A stretch of 64,000 nt of DNA from Ascaphus truei (GCA_036426205.1 CM071571.1:108411257-108475256); one strand, 5' to 3'; positions 33,495 to 45,509 are shown, counted from the stretch's first letter. Notes: generated from the letters alone by a model not told the origin. Numbers and translations: made by a program.

Positions 33495-33825
33495 TCAATG
33501 CACATTTTGCCATATGTATGTGCTCTTGGAGCAGCTGTTCTAATGAGCATACCGCTGTGGGAAGTGTGAGTGGGTGGTCTCTTTAGAGTCAGAGATTGCT
33601 GATCTGAAGAAGCAACGTGCAATATTGAGGGACATTGGCAATCTTGAAAGGGGTTTAGAGCTCACAGAGCAGGCCCTTGCTTCGACTAGTGGTGCAGAAG
33701 GTGGGGCTGTTACTGAGGAGCAGGTAGGTAGCTTGGTTGCTGTTAGTGAGGAGCAGGTAGGTAGCTGTGTAACAGTAGGGGAAGTAGGGGCAATAGGGAG
33801 TGGCAGGTCATTTCTGAGCTGACCC
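33495..33825 (+). pseudogene. CR1 ORF1 remnant
   Basis: A Cys pair C-T-F-C, then (after two stops) C-G-K-C, gives a zinc-finger-like C-x2-C ... C-x2-C arrangement; it is followed by VSLESEIADLKKQRAIL, a coiled coil, and a repeat of V-x-x-E-Q-V-G-S. CR1 ORF1 proteins often carry such a Cys-rich N-terminus and coiled coil. RNA-binding role inferred from the family. Confidence 0.6.
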
Positions 33826-33839
33826 ATCCCACACAAGAG

Positions 33840-34268
33840 GTTGATGTACAAAATAAAGCAAATTGGACTCAGTAATAATGTTTGCACCTGGATTGAAAAC
33901 TGGTTGAAGGATAGACAACCGCAGATTGTCATAAATTGAACTTTTTCAGGTTGGGCTAAAGTCGTGAGTGGAGTACCTCAGGGATCGGTACTGGGACCCC
34001 TGCTTTTTAACTTGTTTATTAACGACCTTGGGGTTAACATTGAGAGCAAAGTCTCCATCTTTGCTGATGATACTACATTTTGTAAGGTAGTAGAATGAGA
34101 GCAGGATATCATTTCTCTCCAGAAGGACTTGGAGAGACAGGAAACATGGGCAGGTAAATGGCAGATGAGGTTAAATACAGATAAATGTAAGGTTATGCAT
34201 TTGGGTTGCAAGAATAAACAGGTGACTTACAAATTAAATGGGGATAAATTGGGGGAATTATTGATGGA
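33840..34268 (+). pseudogene. CR1 reverse transcriptase, palm (part 1)
   Basis: [20 protein letters not shown] (33966-34025) and IFADDTTF (34057-34080, catalytic F-A-D-D intact) are followed by LNTDKCKVMHLG. Two stops interrupt. Ends at the left target duplication of foldback B (AATTATTGATGGA, 34256-34268). Confidence 0.85.
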
Positions 34269-37200
34269 GCACAAAAGGGAGGGGATAGGGAGTGATCACA
34301 AAATCATACTAATTGAATTGATAATGAATTAAATGAACAAATATATATTGATAATCATAAAGTGGGTTAAAACTGTGTACTGATAAGTGAATCAGGAAAA
34401 CAAAGGAGTACAAAATGAATGGACCCCCGGAAAGAATTCATTAAACTGCACACCACTGGAATTAAAATATACCTTTTAATAGATTACTTAAAACATATAT
34501 TACCAAAGGAATGTGTAACGTGATTAAAAAGAAATTAAATCATCAATACTTAGCACCTGAGTCGCCAAATTATATTGACCAACTATTAATGGTAGGGTAT
34601 GGGGGACTCAGAGTGCTTTAATTCAGGGTATAAACCCCTCTGGAGCAGCTAGCAGAACAGATAATAAAGGATGTAAACATCAGCGAGGAAAGGAATATTT
34701 ACACAAATAAATACAAGTTCCACCTAGTGTGATGATGTGCTATTCAAACACCCCAATAGTATATCAGATTAAATGCAGAATAGAGGGTGCAGACGCAATA
34801 AGTGTAGACTCAATGACTAACACTCATGGGACAGCTAACAAAGCGGTGAAATAAATTCACAACACAGAAGCTGTAAGGCACATCTATGGCTAGGTGGAGG
34901 GATGGCAACAGACCTCACTGACTAGCGACACTAGGCTAAAATAGAGTAGTGTCATTGAACTGTATAAGCTGAACCAGGTAACTACTAACACTGCATTAAA
35001 ACAGCTCCAAGTAGGAGACTGACAACATTGCACGTCCAACGCGCGTTTCCCTCCAGCTATGGAGCTTCGTCAGGGACAAATTTGCTAGAAGGGGGAAAGC
35101 GGAGCGTATTTATACCCTCCCGTCGCTATATTTGCGTAATTAGTACAAACCGCTAATGCGTATGCGCAACGCAAGCGCACGCGAAACCACAAAATAAACT
35201 AGTTGCAATAAATAGAGGACACCCTTGTAATCATACCTAAAGTACCTCCGTGAAGCTGCCACTGAAAGCTTGGTAATCCATTTGTGTGATGTAATACCGG
35301 TAAATACACTCGAGCCGAGTATAGTGTTTACTGCGCATGCGCAAAAACTTATAAAATAAAAGGTCAAAAATAAACTCAAACTAATGTTGAATGCGCATGC
35401 GCATACCGGAAACAAAGCATCCAGTGCGCAGATGTGACCTGTTAGTCACAGACTGCCACATATATGCTAATCAAAACATCTAGGGCAACAGTGGCAGCTA
35501 CAAAGGGGATACTATCCTAATAAAGGAATGGGTGAACACTAGGCATAACAATAAGATCAAATAACATGCCAACGGCATACAATAGATATGTATATATTAT
35601 GGTACCCCCTGTAAAAGATACAATGTGTCACAGAAAATACAGTGAAGGCAAAATAACTTGAAAAATAATTTAAGTATATATATATACATACACGGTCTTA
35701 AATCTTTTTCATACAGCAAAAATATTGCTATAAAAGGTATGTATATAGACATTACACACAAAATAAACCCTAAAAGAAAGGGTTTATGGCTCTAGTATTA
35801 TAGTCACTGAATTGGATAAATTTATAGGACAATAATAGGATAATGTAAAACTATACCAAAAACTGGTACCTCACATAGTGGACACTGGAATAAATTCAGC
35901 TGAACAAGATGGATATCATAATAAAATGAATGATGAATCAAGGACGGACCAAAAAACAAAATTCAAATACAAGGAGTATAAGTGAACCCTTCATTGAGCC
36001 CATTGGGACTCCTGGTTGATAAATAGCCATGAATTTAATGCTGTTGACTTCACCGTTGTGAAATTGTGTGACATGTCTGGCAACTGGGGTTTCAGTGGAA
36101 TGTTTGATGGAATTGTACTAGGCAATTTCGCTGACGTGTTCTTGAACACGTCAATTCCATCAAACATTCCACTGAAACCCCAGTTGCCAGACATGTCACA
36201 CAATTTCACAACGGTGATGTCAACAGCATTAAATTCATGGGTATTTATCAACTCAAATGCCCTGTGAGAGGGGGTAATACTGACCAACTGTTGCTTCGTA
36301 TTGAAGCCGAATGGATTTATAAGTTGAAAACCAGGAGTCCCAATGGGCTCAATGAAGGATTCACTTATACTCCTTTTATTTGAATTTTTTTTCCAATTCA
36401 GTGACTATAATACTAGATCCATAAACCTTTTCTTTTAGGGTTTATTTTGTGTGTAATGTCTATATACATACCTTTAATAGCAATATTTTTGCTGTATGAA
36501 ATAGATTTAAGACAGTGTATGTATATATATATATACTTAAATTATTTTTCAAGTTATTTTGCCTTCACTGTATTTTCTGTGACACATTGTATCTTTTACA
36601 GGGGGTACCCTAATATATACATATCTATTGTATGCCATTGGCATGTTATTTGATCTTATTGTTATGCCTAGTGTTCACCCATTCCTTTATTAGGATAGTA
36701 TCCCCTTTGTAGCTGCCACTGTTGCCCTAGATGTTTTCATTACAGTAGCATCTATGTGGCAGTCTGTGACTAACAGGTCACATCTGCGCACTGGATGCTT
36801 TGTTTCCGGTATGCGCATGCGCATTCAACATTAGTTTGAGTTTATTTTTGACCTTTTATTTTATAAGTTTTTGCGCATGCGCAGTAAACACTATACTCGG
36901 CTCGAGTGTATTTACCGGTATTACATCACACAAATGGATTAGCAAGCTTTCAGTGTCAGCTTCACGGAGGTACTTTATGTATGATTACAAGGGTGTCCTC
37001 TATTTATTGCAACTAGATAGTTTATTTTGTGGTTTCGCGTGCGCTCGCGGTGCGCATGCACATTAGCAGTTTGTACAAATTACCCAATTATAGCAACGGG
37101 AGGGTATAAATACGCTCCGCTTTCCCCCTTCTAGCAAATTTGTCCCTGACGAAGCTCCATAGCTGGAGGGAAACGCGCGTTGGACGTGCAATGTTGTCAG

Positions 37201-38300
37201 TCTCCTACTTGGAGCTGTTTTAATGCAGTGTTACCTGGTTCAGCTTATACAGTTCAATGACACTACTCTATTTTAGCCTAGTGTCGCTAGTCAGTGAGGT
37301 CTGTTGCCATCCCTCCACCTAGCCATAGATGTGCTTTACAGCTTCTGTGTTGTGAATTTATTTCACCGCTTTGTTAGCTGTCCCATGAGTGTTAGTCATT
37401 GAGTCTACACTTATGGCGTCTGCACCCTCTATTCTGCATTTAGGGCCTCATGCAGAGAGCAGCGCTATTTAGAATTGGAGAGGGGGAAAAATTTTAGCTT
37501 TTTTGGAGAGTTTTTTTTCTCCATATGCAGAAAGGGCAGAAAACTGCATTTACAAGCCTTTCTGCATATGGAGAGTTTCAACCAGCGCTATAAGCGCTGT
37601 TGAAACTAGTGGGGAAAAAATCGCGTTTTTTTTTTTTTCCCCTCCACCGGCCGCGGAGCGCCAGCTGCTTGGTGGAGAGGAAAAATGTTGAAAATCGCGC
37701 AATTTTTTTGGCGCGAACAGCCACTAGATGGCGATCGCGGCTCTCTGCATACGGCAGAAAAAAAAACTGGAGAGATTAGAAACTCTCCAGCCGCGCAACG
37801 AATTTCAAGCAAAAAAAAAAAATGGCGCTTTTTTTTAAACTTGCCTTTTCCGGCGGTTTAAAGCTCAATTTTCGCCGGCAAATGGCGAGATTCCTTTTTG
37901 CGCTGCTCTCTGCATGAGGCCCTTAAGCTGATATACTATTGGGGTGTTTGAATAGCACATCATCACACTAGGTGGAACTTTTATTTATTTGTGTAAATAT
38001 TCCTTTCCTCGCTGATGTTTACATCCTTTATTATCTGTTCTACTTGCTGCTCCAGAGGGATTTATACCCTGACTTAAAGCACTCTGAGTCCCCCATACCC
38101 TTCCATTAATAGTTTGTCAATATAATTTGGCGACTCAGGTGCTAAGTATTGTTGATTTAATTTCTTTTTAATCACATTACACATTCCTATGGTAATATAT
38201 GTTTTAAGTAATCTATTAAAAGGTATATTTTAATTCCAGTGGTGTGCAGTTTAGTGAATTCTTTCAGGGGTCCATTCATTTTGTACTCCTTTGTTTTCCT
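34269..38300. mobile_element. Foldback element B: 3.9-kb palindrome plus left tail
   Basis: 34394 to about 36130 and about 36150-38300 are long inverted repeats (outer ends AGGAAAACAAAGGAGTAC and complement; centre GACGTGTTCTTGAACACGTC at about 36133-36152). A single-copy tail of 125 bp, 34269-34393, lies on the left only. AATT(A/C)TTGATGGA flanks at 34256-34268 and 38301-38313 (12 of 13 identical). Each arm has the hairpin CTGACGAAGCTCC-ATAGCT-GGAGGGAAACGCG (37146-37183 and its mirror at 35037-35074). The right arm carries a Harbinger MITE. No ORF with a known domain. Confidence 0.85.
37443..37922. mobile_element. PIF/Harbinger-type MITE
   Basis: Termini GGGCCTCATGCAGAGAGCAG and CTGCTCTCTGCATGAGGCCC are perfect inverted repeats; TTA duplicated at 37440-37442 and 37923-37925. 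The matching site in the left arm of foldback B (about 34770-34785) has a single TTA, the empty site. The 480-bp interior is itself partly self-complementary. The first 13 bases are shared with the ends of the large element at 46245-60299. Confidence 0.9.
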
Positions 38301-39120
38301 AATTCTTGATGGAGAAGTATTTAGGAGTGCTTGTAGACAGCAGACTTAGCAATAATGCCCAAAGTCATGCAGTAGCTGCAAAGGCAAATAAGATTTTATC
38401 TTGCATTAAACGTGCAATGGATGGAAGGTAAGTAAACATAAATATGCCCCTTTACAAAGCACAAGCCTGCGCTTATAGTGGCTTGCAACAGCGACATCGC
38501 TCAAAAACAAATCAATTGACTCCGTCGCCAGAGCTTATAGTAAACGCGGCGGCGACGGAGCGACGGAGCGGCAACAAATTTGGTAGCCGTGTCTATTTGA
38601 TTTTTTAGAGACAATCGCCACATGTGACTCTCTCTAAACCAATCAGAGACCGTGGCCCGCCCCCTTTGGTGACATTGCTGACGACAGTCGCTTCAAATCA
38701 CATTACAACTTTCGCTGGTGGTGACGGCGACGGGTGACGTCATCGGTCGCGTCACCGTCGCCAGCACTATAAGCACGGCCTTAGTTAGACCACACCTTGA
38801 ATATGGAGTACACTTTTGGGCACCACTCCTTAGAAAAGACATTATGGAACTAGACAGAGTGCAGAGACAAGCCACCAAATTAATAAAGGGGATGGACATT
38901 CTAACATATGAGGAGAGGCTAGCTAAATTAGATTTATTTACATTAGAAAAGAGGCATCTAAGAGGGGATATGATAACGATATACAAATATATTTGGGGAC
39001 AGTACAAGGAGCTTTCAAATGAGCTACAGTATTCATCCCACGGGCAGTACAAAGGACTCGGGGGCATACCTTTAGGTTGGAGGAAAGGAAATTTCACCAG
39101 TAACAGTAAGGGCAGTTAAA
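38301..39120 (+). pseudogene. CR1 reverse transcriptase, thumb and C-terminus (part 2)
   Basis: Starts with the right target duplication and continues EKYLGVLVDS; after a small MITE (38463-38786) comes VRPHLEYG, then DRVQRQATKLIKGM, YEERLAKLDLFTLEKRHLRGD and IYKYIWG. These are hallmark CR1 C-terminal motifs. Removing foldback B and one copy of its duplication puts parts 1 and 2 back in one frame. Confidence 0.85.
38463..38786. mobile_element. CpG-rich MITE inside the CR1
   Basis: Termini GCCTGCGCTTATAGTGGC and GCCAGCACTATAAGCACGGC are imperfect inverted repeats; the interior has GGCGACGGAGCGACGGAGC and GGTGACGTCATCGGTCGCG blocks. It interrupts the CR1 thumb domain between ...LYKA and VRPHLEY. 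Target duplication not resolved; possibly Harbinger-like. Confidence 0.65.
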
Positions 39121-39492
39121 ATGTGGAATTCAAAACCCATAGAGACTGTGATGGTAGATACAATAAATTTGTTCAAAAAAAGGTTGGACATCTTTTTAGA
39201 AATAAAATATATACAGGGATATACCAAATAAGTATACATGGGAAGGATGTTGATCCAGGGATTAATCCGATTGCCAATTCTTGGAGTCTGGAAAGAATTT
39301 ATATTTCCCCTTATGAGATATCATTGGATGATATGACGCTGGGGTTTTGTTTTTTTGTTTGCCTTCCTCTGGATCAATAAGTATACAGTAGATATAGGAT
39401 AAAGTACCTGTTGTCTAAATTTAGCATAGGTTGAACTTGATGGACGTACGTATTTTTTCAACCTCATCTACTACTGTATGTAACTATGTAAC

Positions 39493-41598
39493 CTCATCTA
39501 ATTTTCTCTCTCTCACTTCTCCACTTCTCCATTTCCATCTACCTCCCTCAGCTCTGTAGAAACCTGCGCTCTATTAATCTACCAGTCTTTGATTCCACTT
39601 TACGCTCCTCCCTCTCCTCTCTCAGTTCTGCTCCAGACCCTGACAACCTGCTCAGGAACTACAACTCTGCCTTATCCTCCTCTCTTGATCTACATGCCCC
39701 GCTTTCTCTCTGCCATTCTCGCCCTTCTAACCCCAGACCCTGGCTAAATTCCCACACGCAAATGCTGCATTCCTCCACTCGTTCCTCTGAACGCCTCTGG
39801 AGGAAATCTCACACTCTTGCAGACTTCCTTCACTTCAAATTTATGCTATCCTGTTTCATCTCTGCCCTCTCTCAGGCTAAACAAACCTACTTTTCTTCAC
39901 TAATCAACACGCACAAGTCTAACCCATGACAACTCTTCTCTGTCTTTGACTCTATTCAAACCACTGCTGTCTCTTCTTCTTCCATCTCACCTCAGGACTT
40001 TGCTGACTATTTTAAGGAAATTGTGGAATCCATACGTCAGAATATCCCCTCTGTTTCCTCTTCCCATCCTACACAGCTTCCTAACTCTCCTCCTGCCTTC
40101 CTTTACTCTTTTTCTGCTTTCTCAGAGGACAATGTGTCACTGCTGATCTCCTCTTCTCCCACTAGCACTTGCCCTCTTGACCCTATTCCCTCCCATCTCC
40201 TAAAACCTCCTGCTCCTACTATAATCCCTACGCTTACACACATTTTTAACTCCTATCTCTACTCTGGTTCCTTTCCCTCATCCTTCAAACATGCAACGGT
40301 CATACCATAACTCAAAATCAGCAAGCTTGACCCTAACTGTCTTTCTAACTATCGACCTGTCTCCCTCCTGCCTTTTGCCTCTAAACTCATTGAACGTCTT
40401 GTATTCTCTCGCTTGCTTCACTTTCTCAACACTTATTCTCTCCTAGACTCTCTACACTGCTCACTCAACTGAAACAGCCCTCACTAAAATAACTAATGAC
40501 CTCCATGCTGCCAAAGACGGTGGTCATTACACTCTGCTCATATTACTTGACCTCTCTGCAGCATTTGACACTGTGAACCACCCTCTTCTCTTTCACATTC
40601 TCCATACTCTTGGAATGCGTAACAAAGCACTATCCTGGATCTCCTCTTACCTCTCCCATCATACTTTCAGTGCCTCTTCTGCTACTACCTCCACCTCCTC
40701 TATTGATCTCTCTGTGGGGGTACCCCGGGGCTCTGTCCTGGGATCTCTTTTCTCTGAGCACACTTTCTCCAGGAGACCTAATCACATCTCTTGGGTTTAA
40801 ATATCACCTCTATGCTGACGTCACACAAATTAATTTTTCAACACCTTGACCTTACTCCTGCTGTACAGACCAAAGTTTCTGAATGTCTCTCTGCGATATC
40901 ATCCTGGATGGCTCTCCACCGACTTAAACTTAACATGGCAAAAAAAGAGCTTCTCATACTGCCTCCCAAACCTGGCCCTACTACCTCCTTCCACTTCACT
41001 GTTGGAAGTACCATCATTCATCCAGTAGCCCAAGCACGCTGCCTAGGGGTTACACTCAACTCCTCCCTCACATTCTCCTTTCACATTCAGAACGCATCTA
41101 AAACCTTTTGCTCTTTCCTCTGCAATATTACAAAGATACGCCCTTTCCTCTGTTGTTCGACTGCTAAAACTCTGTCTCAGGCCCTCATTCTCTCCTGTCT
41201 CCCCTACAATCTACCCTAAACACTGCTGCCAGAATCACTCTGCTCTTTCCTAAATCTACAGTATCTCAGCGTCTCCCCTGCTAAAATCACTTTCCTGGCT
41301 TTCTATCAAATCCTGCATCTCGCACTCAATTCTCCTCCTCACTTTTAAAGCTTTACACTCTTCTGCCCCTCCCTACATCTCAGCCCTAATTTCTCGCTGT
41401 GCACATCTCTTGCGTTCTGGTCAAGGATGCCTCCTCTCTAACCCCTTTGTATCTAAAGCCCTCTTCCACCTTAAACCTTTCTCACTGACTATCCCACACC
41501 TCTGGAATGCCCTTCCCCTCAATACTCGATTAGCACCCTTTATATCCACCTTTAAGACTCACCTTAAGACACACTTGCTTAAAGAAGCATATGAGTAG
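39493..41598 (+). pseudogene. L2-type reverse transcriptase (copy 3)
   Basis: Fragments in several frames: CPLDPIPSHLLK (about 40167-40202), FPSSFKHATVIP, V-S-L-L-P-F-A-S-K-L-I-E, then the palm with YADVT (about 40812-40826), where the second catalytic Asp is Val, and LKLNMAKKELL, continuing to HLWNALPLNTR and LKTHLLKEAYE (stop at 41596-41598). Homologous over its last 250 codons to copy 1, which keeps YADD. Confidence 0.85.
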
Positions 41599-41613
41599 CA
41601 CTGTGGCTTATAC

Positions 41614-41822
41614 CAGGGGGGCGCAAACTTTTTTCCCTGCGCCCCCCTGCCGGCTGTCCCCTCACTCCTGCGCCCCCCCCCCAACCCCAACTTGCCCTCG
41701 CACCGGCGTAACTTAATTTAAGTGCCTTCGGGAAGCGCGCGGGGCCTCTGTAAACCCCGCGCCCCCCGTCGGCAGTCTCGCGCCCCCCCTGGGGGTCGCG
41801 CCCCACAGATTGCGCACCGCTG
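41614..41822. mobile_element. Small hAT MITE in the L2 3' UTR
   Basis: Begins CAGGGGGGCGCAAACTTTTT and ends GATTGCGCACCGCTG, a CAG-x-GGTGCGCAA-type hAT terminus. GCTTATAC is duplicated at 41606-41613 and 41823-41830 (8 bp, as for hAT). The corresponding site in copy 1 (near 857) is uninterrupted. 209 bp, C- and CpG-rich. Confidence 0.9.
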
Positions 41823-42105
41823 GCTTATACTATACACTTGATACATAACTCATGGCCCCCTGCAGACGCTCATACCAAACTGCCCTTCTACTCTCTATAT
41901 ACGTTCTCCATACCTACCAATTAGATTGTAAGCTCTTCAGAGCAGGGACTCCTCTTCTGAAATTTAACTTTTATGTCTGAAGCACTTATTCCCTTGATCT
42001 GTTATTTGTATTATTTGTTATTTATATGATTGTCACGTGTATTACTACTGTGAAGCGCTATGTACATTAATGGCGCTATATAAATAAAGACATACATACA
42101 TACAA

Positions 42106-42560
42106 AAGTGATTAGTGTTACAATACCCTTGCGGTAACCAGAGAAATATCAGATCGCTAACTTTTAACGGGCGTCTAGTATATTCATATGCAAATCATAT
42201 GCTAATGAGCTGTTAACCTAGCCACAACCCTCCATTTATGTTAGCGCATGGTTATAACGTAACGATAATTAGGTCACACGAAATCTTGCCATTAGTCACA
42301 TCCAGACCATGATTATCATAGCGTTATTTCTGGGAATAGGCTACAGTACAAGCAAAAAGGGCAGGTCTTGCTACCCAAATAATTGTACTGAGAATAGGAC
42401 TTAACCCTTTCATTACAAAAAAGTTATACGTGTCATACAAAGATATATATCATGGATCATATAAATGTCTGAAACAATCAAGAGAGGCATCTGATAATGT
42501 GTCATAAAGTTCATGTAATAAACTCGACTATGGTTTTTACTGATTCATGTGAATGTAGGG
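42106..42560. other. No gene seen
   Basis: AT-rich spacer between the L2 tail and foldback C. Confidence 0.4.
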
Positions 42561-42574
42561 TATATTTGTCTGAC

Positions 42575-45509
42575 ATTATTAACGGTGTTGATCAAAGGGT
42601 TGATCAGAAAGAATCCCCTTATATAAAGCACTCAAATGTCATTCATATTATAGAGAGTAGACAACAAATGGTCCTGTAGTGAATTACTGCAAGTCTGTCA
42701 GGTTGACCAGAATCACAGCGGATATCAAAAATAATAAAATTTTATTAATTCTACATAGATGATTAAAAACACATATACATTATTAAAAATCCCTATTGTG
42801 GCTGATATGGATAAGTGAAATTAGATAGGTATAATACCGTATATCACCATATCCTGACTCTCAAGAGTTGCAACTGGTCTTAATGTCTTTAACCGAAGGG
42901 TCGTAGACAGAATGGTGTATTCCAATCAGGCAGCAGATATCAGATGTCAAAAATCACATTTGGTCTTATGGTCTCTGACTTAGGTGTAGCATAGATTGCT
43001 GATATGAATCATTTATGAATGAAATGTTCATAGGAGAAAAACATATAATCACGTTATCACTATAGTGTATAGATACAAGCGTTTGCTTGTTATATTCAAT
43101 TGGCCGTCTCCAAGGGGTAATGATGGCCTGAATGTAAAGGTATCACATCTATATCGTCGCAGTGTGTTACATCTATGGCATAGATAGGTAAGTATGCGCT
43201 ATTGTATACAGATGGTCACCAAAGCCGCTATAGTGTAACAGTAGGTATATAACAGTATATGTATTGTCTTATATCATATAACGTCCCCCGCTCGTATCAG
43301 TAAGTACAGGTTATGCTGGAAAGTGGTACAGCCAAGTAATGCTGGGAAATACACATATAACCTGTCTTATACCAAATATCTAGGAGACGCTAAGCCGCCA
43401 TGTGTGCCGCTTGAATCAATACAAGCCTGCTCGTGATCCCAGTTGCTGAGAGTCGCCACTCGAGTGACGTCACCGCTGTGACGCCTACGTCCAGGGGAGA
43501 AGAAGCGTGGGGACACGTGAAACGTGGTGGGACATAGGGCGTCACAGCTGGTGACGTCACTCGAGTGGCAACTCTCAGCAACTGGGATCACGAGCGCTGC
43601 TTGTGATTCAAGCGGCACACATGGCGGCTTAGCGTCTCCTAGATATTTGGGATAAGACAGGTTATATGTGTATTTATGTACACAGATAATTCAAATATAT
43701 TAAGCCATATGGGTATAGGAGGTTAAAATACAAAACAAAAAATTATTTATTACTTAGTTGATACTTATTAAATACACAAAACAATGAACAGTAAATTTAC
43801 AGCTAATCTAAAAACTCTTAATGGGAGTTGAAAACGGAGTAGATCAGCAAAAAGGTGAGGTATAGCATGAAAGGGTGTCAGGCGACGCTCATACCGATGA
43901 CGTCAGCCGTGTGTTTTTATGGAGTGTGAGATGGAGGCTGAGGCATCTACGGTGTTTACAGAGCTAAAAGATCCGGATATGGGTGATATACAGCGCGCGT
44001 TTGCGAGACAGCATACTCATTAGAGTAATATCCCTCCATGCTTGAGGAGTCTGACCAGTGAGGGATATCTAGCTGCTTGCTATTTACATACTTAACTACA
44101 CAGTGACGTTCAACTGTGAGTTTCTGATATACAGAGGCTAGTGTGTATTGTGTACTGTGACTAACTCTAGTCACCACAGCGCCTAAATCCTATATAATAG
44201 ACCAACATTCTTGGGTCTAGAGGCAGATTTACTTATATATGGCACTTCTGTGCCTGTGCTGTATACATCCCCTTTCATATACATTGCTATACCTCACCTT
44301 TTTGCTGATCTACTCCGTTTTCAACTCCCCTTAACAGTTTTTAGATTAGCTGTAAATTTACTGTTCATTGTTTTGTGTATTTAATAAGTATCAACTAAGT
44401 AATAAATAATTTTTTGTTTTGTATTTTAACCTCCTACAGTATACCCATATTGCTTAATATATTTGAATTATCTGTGTACATATATTATCACTCAGAGTTA
44501 TTAATTTAGTTGAGTGCAACCTATGGGAACGCTTTCTCTTGGTCATCTCTGACCACATCCTATCCATTAGTTCACAGTTCCATGCACCGCTTTTTACTTT
44601 GATATAGATTATTAAGGTGAGCAGTGTTTTTTCCATTCCCTACTTATATGTGTATTTACCAGCATTACTTGGCTGTACCACTTTCCAGCATAACCTGTAC
44701 TTACTGATACGAGCGGGGGACGTTATATGATATAAGACAATACATATACTGTTATATACCTACTGTTACACTATAGCGGCTTTGGTGACCATCTGTATAC
44801 AATAGAGCATACTTACCTATCTATGCCATAGATGTAACACACTGCGACGATATAGATGTGATACTTTTACATTCAGGCCATCATTACCCCTTGGAGACGG
44901 CCAATTGAATATAACAAGCAAACGCTTGTATCTATACACTATAGTGATAACGTGATTATATGTTTTTGTCCTATGAACATTTCATTCATAAATGATTCAT
45001 AGTAGCAATCTATGCTACACCTAAGTCAGAGACCATAAGACCAACTGTGATTTTTGACACCTGATATCTGCTGCCTGATTGGAATACACCATTCTGTCTA
45101 CGACCCTTCGGTTAAAGACATTAAGACCAGTTGCAACTCTTGAGAGTCAGGATATGGTGATATACGGTATTATACCTATCTAATTTCACTTATCCATATC
45201 AGCCACAATAGGGATTTTTAATAATGTATATGTGTTTTTAATCATCTATGTAGAATTAATAAAATTTTATTATTTTTGATATCCGCGGTGATTCTGGTCA
45301 ACCTGACAGACTTGCAGTAATTCACTGCAGGACCATTTGTTGTCTACTCTCTATAATATGAATGACATTTGAGTGCTTTATATAAGGGGATTCTTTCTGA
45401 TCAACCCTTTGATCAACACCGTTAATACTGTACTTATACCCTTCTAGCACCTGTCATTCTATCCTGTGCATATATCTACAATGGTGACTGAGCTCTCATT
45501 CACGTATTT
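42575..45509. mobile_element. Foldback element C: palindrome plus right tail
   Basis: Arms: 42577 to about 43493 on the left; about 43545-43676 and 44659-45427 on the right (the right arm is split by element D). The centre at about 43494-43545 carries GAAGCGTGGGGACACGTGAAACG, a variant of the shared hairpin. The tail, 45428-45509, is single-copy. TATATTTGTCTGAC is present at 42561-42574 and 45510-45523, a perfect 14-bp duplication around palindrome plus tail. Non-coding. Confidence 0.85.
43677..44643. mobile_element. Foldback element D nested in C
   Basis: Arms 43677-43868 and about 44266-44483, with about 400 bp of single-copy spacer between them and a single-copy tail 44484-44643 on the right. 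TTATATGTGTATTTA is duplicated at 43662-43676 and 44644-44658 (15 bp perfect). The left arm of C (about 43345-43360) preserves the empty site. The spacer has GCGCGCGTTTGCGAGACAGC (43992-44011), reminiscent of the shared motif. Confidence 0.85.

Larger units (their letters stand above)
33378..39492 (+). mobile_element. CR1-clade LINE, internally deleted, split by foldback B
   Basis: ORF1 remnant (33495-33825), reverse transcriptase part 1 (33840-34268), insertion, reverse transcriptase part 2 (38301-39120), and a 3' end with AACTTGATGGACGTACG (about 39433) closing with two copies of the octamer TATGTAAC (39477-39492). An octameric 3' repeat is characteristic of CR1. The whole unit sits in the L2 endonuclease region. 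Confidence 0.8.
32430..42105 (+). mobile_element. L2-type LINE (copy 3), split by a CR1 insertion
   Basis: The left part, 32430-33378, holds the ORF2 start and endonuclease; the right part, 39493-42105, holds the reverse transcriptase and the 3' tail. The break falls after CTGACCATCACCT (about 33375) and the text resumes as CTCATCTAATTTTCTCTC (39493). The 3' end is the same as copy 1 (GGCGCTATATAAATAAAGAC, then ATAC units). Many stops. Confidence 0.8.

Noticed and set aside
36016..36287. Near-identical ORFs on both strands around the centre of foldback B
   Set aside because: They are mirror translations of the palindrome arms, not two genes.
35140..37066. Matching hydrophobic ORFs (MFPVCACAFNISLSLF...) on opposite strands
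   Set aside because: Same cause: the two arms of foldback B. No known domain, though the shared ORF could be checked if the family proves coding.
7511..37183. Functional hammerhead ribozymes at the TGACGAAG...GAAAC hairpins
   Set aside because: The CTGANGA and GAAAC core words and stem II are present, but I could not pair a stem III that ends in a proper NUH cleavage triplet, or a stem I, at any site (the best try, in foldback B, lacks the triplet). A covariance search would be decisive.
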